5,800 nt of DNA from Nitriliruptorales bacterium. Lineage in GTDB: Bacteria; Actinomycetota; Nitriliruptoria; Euzebyales; Egibacteraceae. The stretch lies in NCBI GenBank assembly GCA_007119305.1, contig SKPY01000369.1, forward strand, positions 1-5,800, read 5' to 3'. The position numbers and the translations under genes were made by a program. The stretch's first letter is position 1. Each line of letters begins with the position of its first letter. Below the pieces are notes generated by a model. That model had not been told where the DNA came from. It saw only the letters and a program-made list of their open reading frames with translations, and did not search any database. Shown piece after piece: positions 1 through 5,738 of this stretch.

Positions 1-249
1 AACGTCGGCCGCCTCCGGTTCGACGTCGACCGCACGCACGACGAGGCCCACCACCGGCCCGGCCAGCAGCGGCGCGGCCAGGGCGACGAGCGCGAGCAGC
101 AGCACGAGCGCGCCGAGGACGCCGACGACACGCCGCAGGCGGGGGGACAGGCCCGGCCCGTCGCGCGCCTCGTCGCTGACGGGCCCGCGGGTCCGGTCGA
201 GCTGGTCAGGCTCGTCTGGCAGGCCGGGATCAGGCTCGGCAGGGGGCAC
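1..249 (-). CDS. Partial membrane-anchored protein, N-terminus only
   Basis: Reading leftwards from a GTG at 249, the frame stays open for all 83 codons to the window edge, so the C-terminus is missing. Residues 1-40 are rich in Pro, Asp, Glu and Arg (start VPPAEPDPGLPDEPDQLDR), ending in a basic LRR. Residues about 41-72 are an almost unbroken run of Val, Leu, Ala and Gly, a convincing transmembrane segment, followed by an acidic stretch (VDVEPEAADV). By the positive-inside rule the N-terminal tail should be cytoplasmic with the rest outside; that is inference. An in-frame GTG at 282 is an alternative start, but it would add an Arg-rich stretch (AARRRQRSRT) that looks non-coding; neither start has a strong ribosome-binding site. 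It lies 57 bases after the stop of the WYL regulator on the same strand and could share its transcript. No family is recognisable from this fragment. Confidence 0.6.
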   Translation of the reverse strand, partial: MPPAEPDPGLPDEPDQLDRTRGPVSDEARDGPGLSPRLRRVVGVLGALVLLLALVALAAPLLAGPVVGLVVRAVDVEPEAADV

Positions 250-306
250 GGTGCGCGATCGTTGCCGCCGCCTCGCGGCCACAAACCCGCCCACCCGGAC
301 GGGGGC

Positions 307-1263
307 TCAGGCGTCGGCCGTTGCGCGCAGCTCGTCGGCGAGCCGCCGCAGGGCCGCCCGCAGCTCGTCGGGCCTGCGGACGGTGAACGCCACACCGAGG
401 GCGGTGAGGTGGCGGGCCGCCCAGTCGGGCGACACGGCGCCGATGCGCAGCAGCGCCCCGTCGGGATGGGCCTCGAGCGTGCCGACCGTGGGCGGGACGA
501 GCCGGCGGGCGACGTCGAGCGTGGTGTGCAGGACCACTTCGACGTCCCATTCGTACGGCACCCCCGCGAGCGAGCGGACGAGGTGGGTGACCGCGTCGAA
601 GTCCGCTGGGCGTGCGAACCGCCCGCCGCCTGGGGTGACCGAGCGGATCCGGTCGACCCTGAAGGTGCGCAGGTCGTCACGCAGGTGGTCGTGGCCGACG
701 AGGTACCAGCGGCCGGCGTGGAACACGACGCCATAGGGGTTCACCAGGCGTCGTGTCTCGCCGCCGTCGGCGGCGTGATGGACGAGCGTCACCTCGTGCG
801 CGCTGTCGGCTGCGGTGGCCAGCGCGCTCAGGGTGTCGGGGTCGACCGCAGCAGCACGCGCAGTCGGGGGGACCGCGTCGAGCGCGCCCTCCAGCGCGCG
901 CACGCGCCCGCGCACCGCGTCGGGCAGGACCCGCTGCAGCTTGGCCAGTGCGCTCGTGGCGGCCTGCTCCGCCGTGCGCACGCCGAGGCGCCCGGCCATG
1001 AGCAGCCCCAGCGTCACGGCCACCGCCTCGTCCGGGCTCAGCATGAGCGGCGGCAGGCGGTAGCCGGGCCGCAGCCGGTACCCGCCGTAGGGCCCGCGTT
1101 CGCTGTCCACCGGGATGCCGAGGTCCACAAGCCGCTGGATGTAGCGGCGCAGGCTGCGGGGCGTGACCCCCAGCGCCTCGGCGAGCTCCGCCCCGCTGGC
1201 GGACGGGCGGGCCTGGAGGAGCTCGAGCAGCGCGAGCAGGCGGGCGGCGGGGGTCTCGGTCAT
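307..1263 (-). CDS. YafY-type HTH/WYL-domain transcriptional regulator
   Basis: A complete 318-residue protein with the layout of the YafY/WYL family. Residues about 5-60 form a DeoR/HTH_11-type winged helix (AELAEALGVTPRSLRRYIQRL), followed by the family linker GGYRLRPGYRLPPLMLSPDE at 60-79. The WYL domain covers about 140-210 and includes RWYLVGHD (185-192) and LRTFRVDRI; a WCX-like C-terminal domain covers about 235-315. WYL domains are thought to sense ligands, often nucleic acids or nucleotides; the ligand here is unknown. I chose the ATG at 1263 because homology begins there (MTETPAARLLALLELLQARP); an in-frame ATG at 1275 adds only MLHG. The open frame continues upstream to 1713, but that part is antisense to the DinB gene. 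It is divergent from the VOC remnant and DinB gene, the usual position for a local regulator. A perfect inverted repeat at 1280-1291 could be its operator. Confidence 0.95.
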   Translation of the reverse strand: MTETPAARLLALLELLQARPSASGAELAEALGVTPRSLRRYIQRLVDLGIPVDSERGPYGGYRLRPGYRLPPLMLSPDEAVAVTLGLLMAGRLGVRTAEQAATSALAKLQRVLPDAVRGRVRALEGALDAVPPTARAAAVDPDTLSALATAADSAHEVTLVHHAADGGETRRLVNPYGVVFHAGRWYLVGHDHLRDDLRTFRVDRIRSVTPGGGRFARPADFDAVTHLVRSLAGVPYEWDVEVVLHTTLDVARRLVPPTVGTLEAHPDGALLRIGAVSPDWAARHLTALGVAFTVRRPDELRAALRRLADELRATADA

Positions 1264-1279
1264 GCCGTGCAGCATCGCA

Positions 1280-1291
1280 GTCCGAGCGGAC
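1280..1291. promoter_or_regulatory. Candidate operator: GTCCG-AG-CGGAC inverted repeat
   Basis: A perfect 5-base inverted repeat with a 2-base spacer lies 17 bases upstream of the chosen WYL start, in the spacer between that gene and the divergent VOC/DinB side. Regulators of this type commonly bind the divergent spacer they sit beside and control their own expression. The site is short and the DNA GC-rich, so chance cannot be excluded. No clear -10 or -35 boxes accompany it. Confidence 0.3.
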
Positions 1292-1322
1292 ACGTTCTGG
1301 CCACAACCACCGGTACCGTGCG

Positions 1323-1403
1323 ACCGCACCGCACTGGGGCCCGTGGCCGGAGTACCACGACGTGCTGGCCGACCCCGAGGGCAACGAGTTCTGCATCCAA
1401 TGA
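1323..1403 (+). pseudogene. C-terminal remnant of a VOC-family (glyoxalase-like) gene
   Basis: In the frame that ends at the TGA at 1401-1403, the last codons read TAPHWGPWPEYHDVLADPEG followed by NEFCIQ and stop. The LADPEGNEFC motif just before the stop is the hallmark C-terminal strand of VOC-superfamily proteins (glyoxalase, bleomycin resistance and dioxygenase fold); the Glu in this motif is normally a metal ligand or structural residue. Upstream of about 1323 the frame gives SERTRSGHNHRYRA, which is not VOC-like, and there is no start codon or space for the roughly 100 missing residues before the WYL gene. I read it as the tail left after deletion of the 5' part. The stop overlaps an ATG (ATGA, 1400-1403) in the DinB frame, suggesting the intact gene was once translationally coupled to DinB. 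The left boundary is approximate. Confidence 0.6.
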
Positions 1404-1407
1404 CGAC

Positions 1408-1413
1408 GAGGAG
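1408..1413 (+). promoter_or_regulatory. Ribosome-binding site of the DinB gene
   Basis: GAGGAG lies 7 bases before the ATG at 1421, ideal spacing. It decides between that start and the in-frame ATG at 1400, which has no comparable site in front of it and would add MTTRSAP. Confidence 0.7.
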
Positions 1414-1420
1414 CGCACCG

Positions 1421-1993
1421 ATGACGATCACCTGGAACCACGAGCTGCTCGAGCAGCTCGACTGGTACATGGTCCACCACTTCCGGCCGCGCATGCGGGG
1501 CCTGACCGACGAGGAGTACTTCTGGGAGCCGGTAGCTGGGTGCTGGAACGTCCGCAGGACCGACGACGGCCGCTTCGAGATGGACCACGCGCGCAACATG
1601 GACGATGCACCCACGCCGGCGCCGTTCACCACGATCGCCTGGCGGCTGGCGCACATCGGGTCGGGCGTGCTCGGCATGCGCGCCCGCAACCACTTCGGCG
1701 ACGGCGCCTTCACCTTCGACGACGTGGACTGGCCTGGCAGCGCCGCCGAGGGGCTCGAGTTCGTCGCGGACGCCTACGACGCGTGGAAGGAGGGGGTCGC
1801 CGCGCTCGGCGACGAGGGCCTCGCGAGGCCGTGCGGCCTCGCCGAGGGACCGTACGCGGAGCACCCGTTCGCCGCGCTCGTGCTCCACATCAACCGCGAG
1901 ATGCTCCATCACGGGGCCGAGGTGTGCTGCATCCGTGACCTCTACGCGCACCGGACGTCCCTGGGGGTCCCGGCCGGATCGTCACCCGCCTGA
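1421..1993 (+). CDS. DinB-fold family protein
   Basis: A 190-residue protein, about the usual length for the DinB/YfiT-like four-helix-bundle superfamily. These are metal-dependent enzymes or stress proteins; bacillithiol and mycothiol transferases belong here, but most members have no known reaction. Visible features are the N-terminal helix WNHELLEQLDWYM, a conserved TTIAWRLAHIG block with His78, and the C-terminal helix LHINREMLHHGAEVCCIRDLY with His163/His164. His78 and the HHxxE-type His residues sit where the family's three-His metal site is expected; I infer metal binding. There is no signal peptide, so it is cytoplasmic. The start at 1421 is backed by GAGGAG at 1408-1413. It follows a truncated VOC gene and is divergent from a WYL regulator, a frequent neighbourhood for DinB genes, so control by that regulator is plausible. 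A hairpin lies just after its stop. Confidence 0.9.
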   Translation: MTITWNHELLEQLDWYMVHHFRPRMRGLTDEEYFWEPVAGCWNVRRTDDGRFEMDHARNMDDAPTPAPFTTIAWRLAHIGSGVLGMRARNHFGDGAFTFDDVDWPGSAAEGLEFVADAYDAWKEGVAALGDEGLARPCGLAEGPYAEHPFAALVLHINREMLHHGAEVCCIRDLYAHRTSLGVPAGSSPA

Positions 1994-1999
1994 CCCGGG

Positions 2000-2017
2000 C
2001 CGGTTGTCGGGAACCGG
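2000..2017 (+). terminator. Possible hairpin terminator after the DinB gene
   Basis: CCGGTT, loop GTCGGG, AACCGG form a perfect 6-base-pair stem starting 6 bases past the DinB stop. No T-run follows, so classical intrinsic termination is uncertain, though actinobacterial hairpins without a U-tract have been proposed to terminate. It lies between the DinB gene and the separate promoter of the peptidase gene, which fits a transcript boundary. Confidence 0.35.
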
Positions 2018-2044
2018 GCGGCGAGAAGCGTCGCTCCGGTCGGC

Positions 2045-2050
2045 TACGGT
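2045..2050 (+). promoter_or_regulatory. -10 box TACGGT, probable leaderless promoter of the peptidase
   Basis: TACGGT matches the actinobacterial -10 consensus TANNNT and ends exactly 7 bases before the ATG at 2058, which would place the transcription start at or next to the A of ATG. No good -35 hexamer is present. The GGTGG/GGCGGG bases in the same stretch are only a weak ribosome-binding site, in line with leaderless translation. Confidence 0.5.
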
Positions 2051-2057
2051 GGCGGGC

Positions 2058-4199
2058 ATGACTGCCATTCGCTACCCCGACACGTCCACCGTCGACGTCG
2101 TCGACGACTACCACGGCACGAAGGTCGCGGACCCCTACCGCTGGCTCGAGGATCTCGACGCCCCCGAGGTGCGCCGGTGGATCGAGGCGCAGAACGCGGT
2201 GACGCAGGGCTGGCTCGGCGAGGTCGAAGCCCGCGAGGAGCTGCGCGAGCGGCTCGCCGAGCTGTGGGACCACCCGCGCGAGAGCGCCCCAGCCCGGCGC
2301 GGCGACCGCTGGTTCTGCGCGCGCAACTCCGGGCTGCAGAACCAGGACGTGCTCTATGTCACCGCCGCCGGCGCGCAGCCCGACGACGCCGCGGCCTGGG
2401 ACGTGCTGATCGACCCGAACGCGCTGTCCGACGACGGCACGATCTCGCTCGTGTCGGGGGCTGCGGACCGCGCGGCGCAGTGGTACGCCTACGCCCTGGC
2501 CGAGGCCGGCAGCGACTGGATGACCTGGCGGGTGCGCGACATCGCGACGGGCCAGGACACCGGTGACGAGGTGCGCTGGAGCAAGTTCGCCGGCGCGGCC
2601 TGGCTGCCCGACGGCTCGGGGTTCGTCTACGGCGGCTATGACGAGCCGCCGGAGGGCGAGGCCTACGAGCAGACCAACCGCGGCCACCGGCTGCGGCTGC
2701 ACCGGCTCGGCACCGCTCAGGACGCCGACGAGGTCGTCTACGAGCGCCCCGATCAGCCGGAGTGGCTGTTCGCGCCGCACGTCACCGAGGACGGGCGCTA
2801 CCTCGTCGTGCATGCGAGCCACGGCACCGACCCGAACAACCGGGTCTTCTACCGCGACCTGGAGGGCGGCGTGATCGACGGCCCGATGGTCGAGCTGTTG
2901 CCCGACGGCGACGCCGCCTACGGCTTCCTCGGCAACGACGGCCCGGTGTTCTACTTCCGCACCGACCTCGACGCCGAGCGGGGCCGCATCATCGCCATCG
3001 ACGTCCGTGACCCCGCCCGGGAGGGCTGGAAGGAGGTCGTCGCCGAGCACCCCGTCGACACGCTCGAGCACGCGGTCCTCGTCGGCGGCCGGCGCACGGA
3101 CGACGGCTTCGACCTGTCCGACGCACGGCTCGTCGTCGTGTTCATGCACCACGCCCGACACCGCATGGAGCGGGTGCGCCTCGACGGCACCCCCGACGGC
3201 GAGGTCACGCTGCCCGACCTCGGCGCGGTCGAGCAGCTGTCGGCCCGCCCCGACGACCCGGTCCTGTTCTTCACGTTCACGTCGTTCACACAGCCCTCCG
3301 CCGTCTACCGCCACGACCTCGCGGGGCGCAGCACCGCGCTCGTGCGGCCGCCCGGCCTCGACGTGGACCAGGACGCGTTCACCACCGAGCAGGTCTTCGT
3401 CGAGCACGACGGCGTGCGCGTGCCGATGTTCTGCGTGCGCCGGGCCGACGTCGAGCCGACCGGCGACGTGCCCACGCTGCTGTGGGGCTACGGCGGCTTC
3501 CAGATCCCGGTCACGCCGATGTTCCGCGTGTGGTGGCTCGCCTGGGTCGAGCGTGGCGGGCTGCTCGCCGTGCCGAACCTGCGCGGCGGCGGCGAGTACG
3601 GCAAGGCGTGGCACGACGACGGCCGCCTCGCGCACAAGCAGCACGTCTTCGACGACGCGCTCGCCTGCGCCCAGTGGCTGGTCGCTGCCGGCTGGACCCG
3701 CCCCGACCGGCTCGCCATCTCCGGCGGCTCCAACGGCGGGCTGCTCGCCGGCGCCTGCGTCACCCAGCGCCCGGACCTGTTCGGCGCGGCCGTGCCCGAG
3801 GTCGGCGTGCTCGACATGCTGCGCTTCGACCAGTTCACGATCGGCTGGGCCTGGCGCAGCGACTTCGGCGACCCCGCCGATCCCGAGGCGTTCGGCTGGC
3901 TGCACGCGTACTCGCCGCTGCACAACGTCCGTTCCGGGCAGCGCTACCCGGCGCTGCTCATCACCACCGGCGATCACGACGACCGCGTCGTGCCTGCGCA
4001 CTCCTACAAGCTCGCCGCAGCGCTGCAGGCCGCCCAGGGCGGTGTCGGAGACCCGCAGCGGCCCACGCTGATCCGGGTGGAGACGCGTGCCGGCCACGGG
4101 CTCGGCAAGCCGACGCGCGTGCTGATCGAGGAGCGCGCGGACGTCCTGGCGTTCCTGCTCCGCGCGCTGGGGGTGAGCAGCGCCGAGCCCCCGTGGTGA
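2058..4199 (+). CDS. Prolyl oligopeptidase (peptidase family S9A)
   Basis: This 713-residue protein has the length and full layout of prolyl oligopeptidase, a cytosolic serine peptidase that cleaves short peptides after proline. The N-terminus carries the S9 signature DYHGTKVADPYRWLEDLDAP (about 16-35). Residues about 73-428 should form the seven-bladed beta-propeller that gates the active site, and the alpha/beta-hydrolase domain fills the rest. The nucleophile is Ser558 in GGSNGG, with Asp641 and Arg643 in DHDDRVVP and His680 in RAGHG, nearly the numbering of the pig enzyme (554, 641, 643, 680). Asn559, Trp599 and Phe603 match the known proline-pocket positions Asn555, Trp595 and Tyr599. 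There is no signal peptide. The open frame extends upstream to 1605, but that part is antisense-like shadow over the DinB gene; homology and the TACGGT box support 2058. It converges with the oxidoreductase gene, 40 bases away. Confidence 0.97.
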   Translation: MTAIRYPDTSTVDVVDDYHGTKVADPYRWLEDLDAPEVRRWIEAQNAVTQGWLGEVEAREELRERLAELWDHPRESAPARRGDRWFCARNSGLQNQDVLYVTAAGAQPDDAAAWDVLIDPNALSDDGTISLVSGAADRAAQWYAYALAEAGSDWMTWRVRDIATGQDTGDEVRWSKFAGAAWLPDGSGFVYGGYDEPPEGEAYEQTNRGHRLRLHRLGTAQDADEVVYERPDQPEWLFAPHVTEDGRYLVVHASHGTDPNNRVFYRDLEGGVIDGPMVELLPDGDAAYGFLGNDGPVFYFRTDLDAERGRIIAIDVRDPAREGWKEVVAEHPVDTLEHAVLVGGRRTDDGFDLSDARLVVVFMHHARHRMERVRLDGTPDGEVTLPDLGAVEQLSARPDDPVLFFTFTSFTQPSAVYRHDLAGRSTALVRPPGLDVDQDAFTTEQVFVEHDGVRVPMFCVRRADVEPTGDVPTLLWGYGGFQIPVTPMFRVWWLAWVERGGLLAVPNLRGGGEYGKAWHDDGRLAHKQHVFDDALACAQWLVAAGWTRPDRLAISGGSNGGLLAGACVTQRPDLFGAAVPEVGVLDMLRFDQFTIGWAWRSDFGDPADPEAFGWLHAYSPLHNVRSGQRYPALLITTGDHDDRVVPAHSYKLAAALQAAQGGVGDPQRPTLIRVETRAGHGLGKPTRVLIEERADVLAFLLRALGVSSAEPPW

Positions 4200-4211
4200 C
4201 GGCTGCGGCGA

Positions 4212-4253
4212 CGGGCGCCCGGCCGGGATGGGCGGGCCCTCAGCGGGCGCCCG
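4212..4253. terminator. Possible bidirectional hairpin between convergent genes
   Basis: The 10-base palindrome CGGGCGCCCG occurs at 4212-4221 and 4244-4253 (CGGGCGCCCGG in both as an 11-base direct repeat). Because each copy is its own reverse complement, the two can pair over a 22-base loop, or each can fold alone. They flank the 3' ends of the peptidase and oxidoreductase genes; the second copy encodes the last residues of the oxidoreductase. There is no T-run on either strand. The position suits a two-way transcription stop, but such GC-rich palindromes are common in this composition. Confidence 0.35.
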
Positions 4254-5328
4254 GGCGCTCCGCGGTGATCGCGTGCTCGCCGAGCAGCTCCCAGATGCGG
4301 GCGTGCGGCACGGTGTCGGCCTCCGGGGCGTGCACGCCGGGCTGGTCGAGCTCGCCGCGGGCGAGCAGCAGCGCCGCGACCGCGAGGGGCACGCCGGTCA
4401 GATCGCGCATCCGCCCGAGCCCCCAGTAGCTGCGCGGGGTCCCGGCATGGGCGCCGTCGACGCGCCAGGCCGAGACCGCCGGAGTGGGCTGGCCCAGGCG
4501 CTCGAGGGTCGGCAGGAGTGGCTCCAGGACCCGCGTGAGCCGCTCCCGGCGGACCTCGGTCCGGGTGAGCCGGGCCCGCACGACCGCGCGTGCGAGCACG
4601 TTCAGGTGGGCCTCGACCAGCCCGCCCTTGAGCTCGACGCGCCGCAACCCCGGCAGGAAGCGCGGCAGCGTCACGGGTTCGGGATGCCCGACGGCGCAGG
4701 TTTGCACGGTCCCGATCGGCTCGGGGAACACCACCGGCTCCCGGGCGCTGCCGGCGAGCACCTGCTCGGTCAGACCGTCGCGCACGGCGGGCACGTGCCC
4801 GCTGAACACGTGCAGGGTGTGCAGCACGACCGCGTGTCCGCTGGCGTCGGAGGCAGCCCCTGCCCAGAAGACCCGCACGGCGTCGAGGCCACCGAGCTCG
4901 TCGTGGATGCGGCGCGCGGCCAGGTTGGTGAGCCCCGGCGTCCAGCCGCAGCCGGTCAGGAGCGGCACGCCGCGCTCACGCGCGGCGTCGTCGAGCTCGA
5001 GCACGGCAGCGGTCGCGTCGTGGTCGTCGCAGATCGAGGCGTAGGCCACCCCCGCCTCCAGCGCGGCCTCCGCCAGCGGCCGCTCGAAGCGGTAGAACGG
5101 CCCGAGCGCGCTCGCGACCGCGTCGAGCCCGCGCAGCGCGGCGACGAGTCCGCTGCGCTGTGTGGCGTCCACCTGCCGGAACGTCGCGCCGGTCGCCGCC
5201 CGCAGCCGCTGTCCGCCTGCGCTGTCCTGATCGAGCACGACGACCTCGTCGACCTCGTCGCGCGCCGCGAGCACCTCTACGGTCCGCGAGCCCATCGCCC
5301 CGCACCCGCCCAGCACCCCGATCCGCAT
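4240..5328 (-). CDS. Saccharopine-dehydrogenase-like NAD(P)-binding oxidoreductase
   Basis: A 362-residue protein with the fold of the saccharopine dehydrogenase/carboxynorspermidine synthase/lysine dehydrogenase group. It opens with a Rossmann fingerprint: IGVLGGCGAMGSRTVEVL (GxGxxG at residues 8-13), and an acidic residue at the end of the second strand (VVVLDQD). Family motifs follow: GPFYRFERPLAEAALEAGV and YASICDD (about 77-102), then GCGWTPGLTNLAARR (126-140). The C-terminal block TGVPLAVAALLLARGELDQPG with a final ARIWELLGEHAI resembles the end of these enzymes. The substrate is unknown; lysine degradation, polyamine synthesis and other imine reductions are all possible. The ATG at 5328 is set by the Rossmann start and by GGGAGG 6 bases upstream; the open frame runs on to 5451, but that part covers the inverted-repeat leader. 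No partner gene on the same strand is visible. Confidence 0.92.
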   Translation of the reverse strand: MRIGVLGGCGAMGSRTVEVLAARDEVDEVVVLDQDSAGGQRLRAATGATFRQVDATQRSGLVAALRGLDAVASALGPFYRFERPLAEAALEAGVAYASICDDHDATAAVLELDDAARERGVPLLTGCGWTPGLTNLAARRIHDELGGLDAVRVFWAGAASDASGHAVVLHTLHVFSGHVPAVRDGLTEQVLAGSAREPVVFPEPIGTVQTCAVGHPEPVTLPRFLPGLRRVELKGGLVEAHLNVLARAVVRARLTRTEVRRERLTRVLEPLLPTLERLGQPTPAVSAWRVDGAHAGTPRSYWGLGRMRDLTGVPLAVAALLLARGELDQPGVHAPEADTVPHARIWELLGEHAITAERPGAR

Positions 5329-5334
5329 CGCTCG

Positions 5335-5340
5335 CCTCCC
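5335..5340 (-). promoter_or_regulatory. Ribosome-binding site of the oxidoreductase gene
   Basis: On the minus strand this reads GGGAGG, 6 bases before the ATG at 5328. It fixes the start and also marks the outer end of the left arm of the inverted repeat. Confidence 0.75.
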
Positions 5341-5484
5341 TGTCCGTGGCCCCGCCAAGACCAGCGTGGCGGCAGACTGGGCGCCTGAGAAGGGACATCC
5401 GTCCTGCCCGTTGCAGGCTAGCTGGCCGCTGCCCCGGTGGGGGGCAGGCATGCCCCGGCGTGCGTCGGCCGGGCGTCGGCGGCC
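5336..5484 (-). repeat. Left arm of a ~147-base imperfect inverted repeat
   Basis: Read on the minus strand, this 149-base stretch matches 5654-5800 on the plus strand with about 80% identity (118 of 147 aligned positions by hand, one 2-base gap near 5433). The best blocks are GGCCGCCGACGCCCGGC against GGCCGCCGGCGCCCGGC (one mismatch) at the inner end, then three identical blocks: ATGTCCCTTCTCA (5398-5386), CTGCCGCCACGCTGG (5375-5361) and GGGGCCACG (5353-5345). The arm is the entire upstream region of the oxidoreductase and ends in its ribosome-binding site, so it probably contains the promoter or 5' leader. TAGCCT at 5420-5415 (minus) fits a -10 box, but it is not conserved in the other arm and has no -35. 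I know of no named element with this sequence. Confidence 0.85.
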
Positions 5485-5506
5485 GCGGTGAGCAGGCCCG
5501 ACGCGC

Positions 5507-5512
5507 TAAGGT
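5507..5512 (+). promoter_or_regulatory. -10 box TAAGGT, probable leaderless promoter of the CPRC gene
   Basis: TAAGGT fits TANNNT and ends 7 bases before the ATG at 5520, exactly the geometry seen before the peptidase gene at 2045-2050. The same bases contain AAGG, 8 bases from the ATG, which could instead serve as a weak ribosome-binding site. No convincing -35 hexamer is visible. Confidence 0.45.
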
Positions 5513-5519
5513 CCGCAGC

Positions 5520-5738
5520 ATGAGCGAACCACAGTCGCAGCCCGCGGACGCTGCTGGCGCGCGCAACCGGGTGCTCTGCCCGCGCTGCGGGGAGGTCAAG
5601 CTGGAGACCCCGCCGGGCACGCTCGTGCTGCCGACGCTGGGCATGGCCCGCAAGGCCGCCGGCGCCCGGCAGACGCACCCCGCGGCACGCCCGCCCGCCC
5701 GGGGTAGCGGCCCGGTGGCCCGCAAACGGCAGGCCTGA
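5520..5738 (+). CDS. Small hypothetical protein with a single CPRC zinc knuckle
   Basis: A 72-residue basic protein. Residues 17-31 (RVLCPRCGEVKLETP) look like the first half of a zinc ribbon, with Cys20 and Cys23 in a CPRCG knuckle. A normal ribbon needs a second Cys pair, and none follows: the remainder is a low-complexity, Ala/Arg/Pro-rich tail ending RKRQA. From residue 46 onward the tail lies inside the right arm of the inverted repeat, so it may have been supplied or overwritten by that element, with loss of the second knuckle. The start at 5520 rests on the TAAGGT box 7 bases upstream; the frame is open back to 5160, but without a better start and through the antisense of the oxidoreductase. 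It is transcribed away from the oxidoreductase. It may instead dimerise around one zinc or be a degraded gene. No known function. Confidence 0.55.
   Translation: MSEPQSQPADAAGARNRVLCPRCGEVKLETPPGTLVLPTLGMARKAAGARQTHPAARPPARGSGPVARKRQA

Noticed and set aside
1311..1318. CGGTACCG palindrome in the WYL/DinB spacer
   Set aside because: An 8-base palindrome without flanking symmetry, lying just upstream of the VOC remnant; too short to call an operator.
1264..1713. N-terminal extension of the WYL regulator to an ATG at 1713
   Set aside because: The extra 150 residues are antisense to the DinB gene and VOC remnant, and the helix-turn-helix starts normally from 1263.
262..1938. A 558-codon plus-strand frame over the WYL gene and part of the DinB gene
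   Set aside because: It runs antisense to the WYL gene and out of frame in the DinB gene, with a low-complexity Arg/Ala/Gly translation; both real genes have clear family motifs.
1605..2057. Upstream extension of the peptidase frame by 151 codons
   Set aside because: It overlaps the DinB gene in another frame and gives an Arg/Ser/Thr-rich translation unlike any S9 leader; the family's N-terminal motif starts right after the ATG at 2058.
1890..4097. A 735-codon open frame on the minus strand, opposite the peptidase gene
   Set aside because: It is the antisense shadow of a GC-rich gene: the translation is repetitive Val/Ala/Gly/Arg without domains, while the plus strand encodes an intact prolyl oligopeptidase with its full triad.
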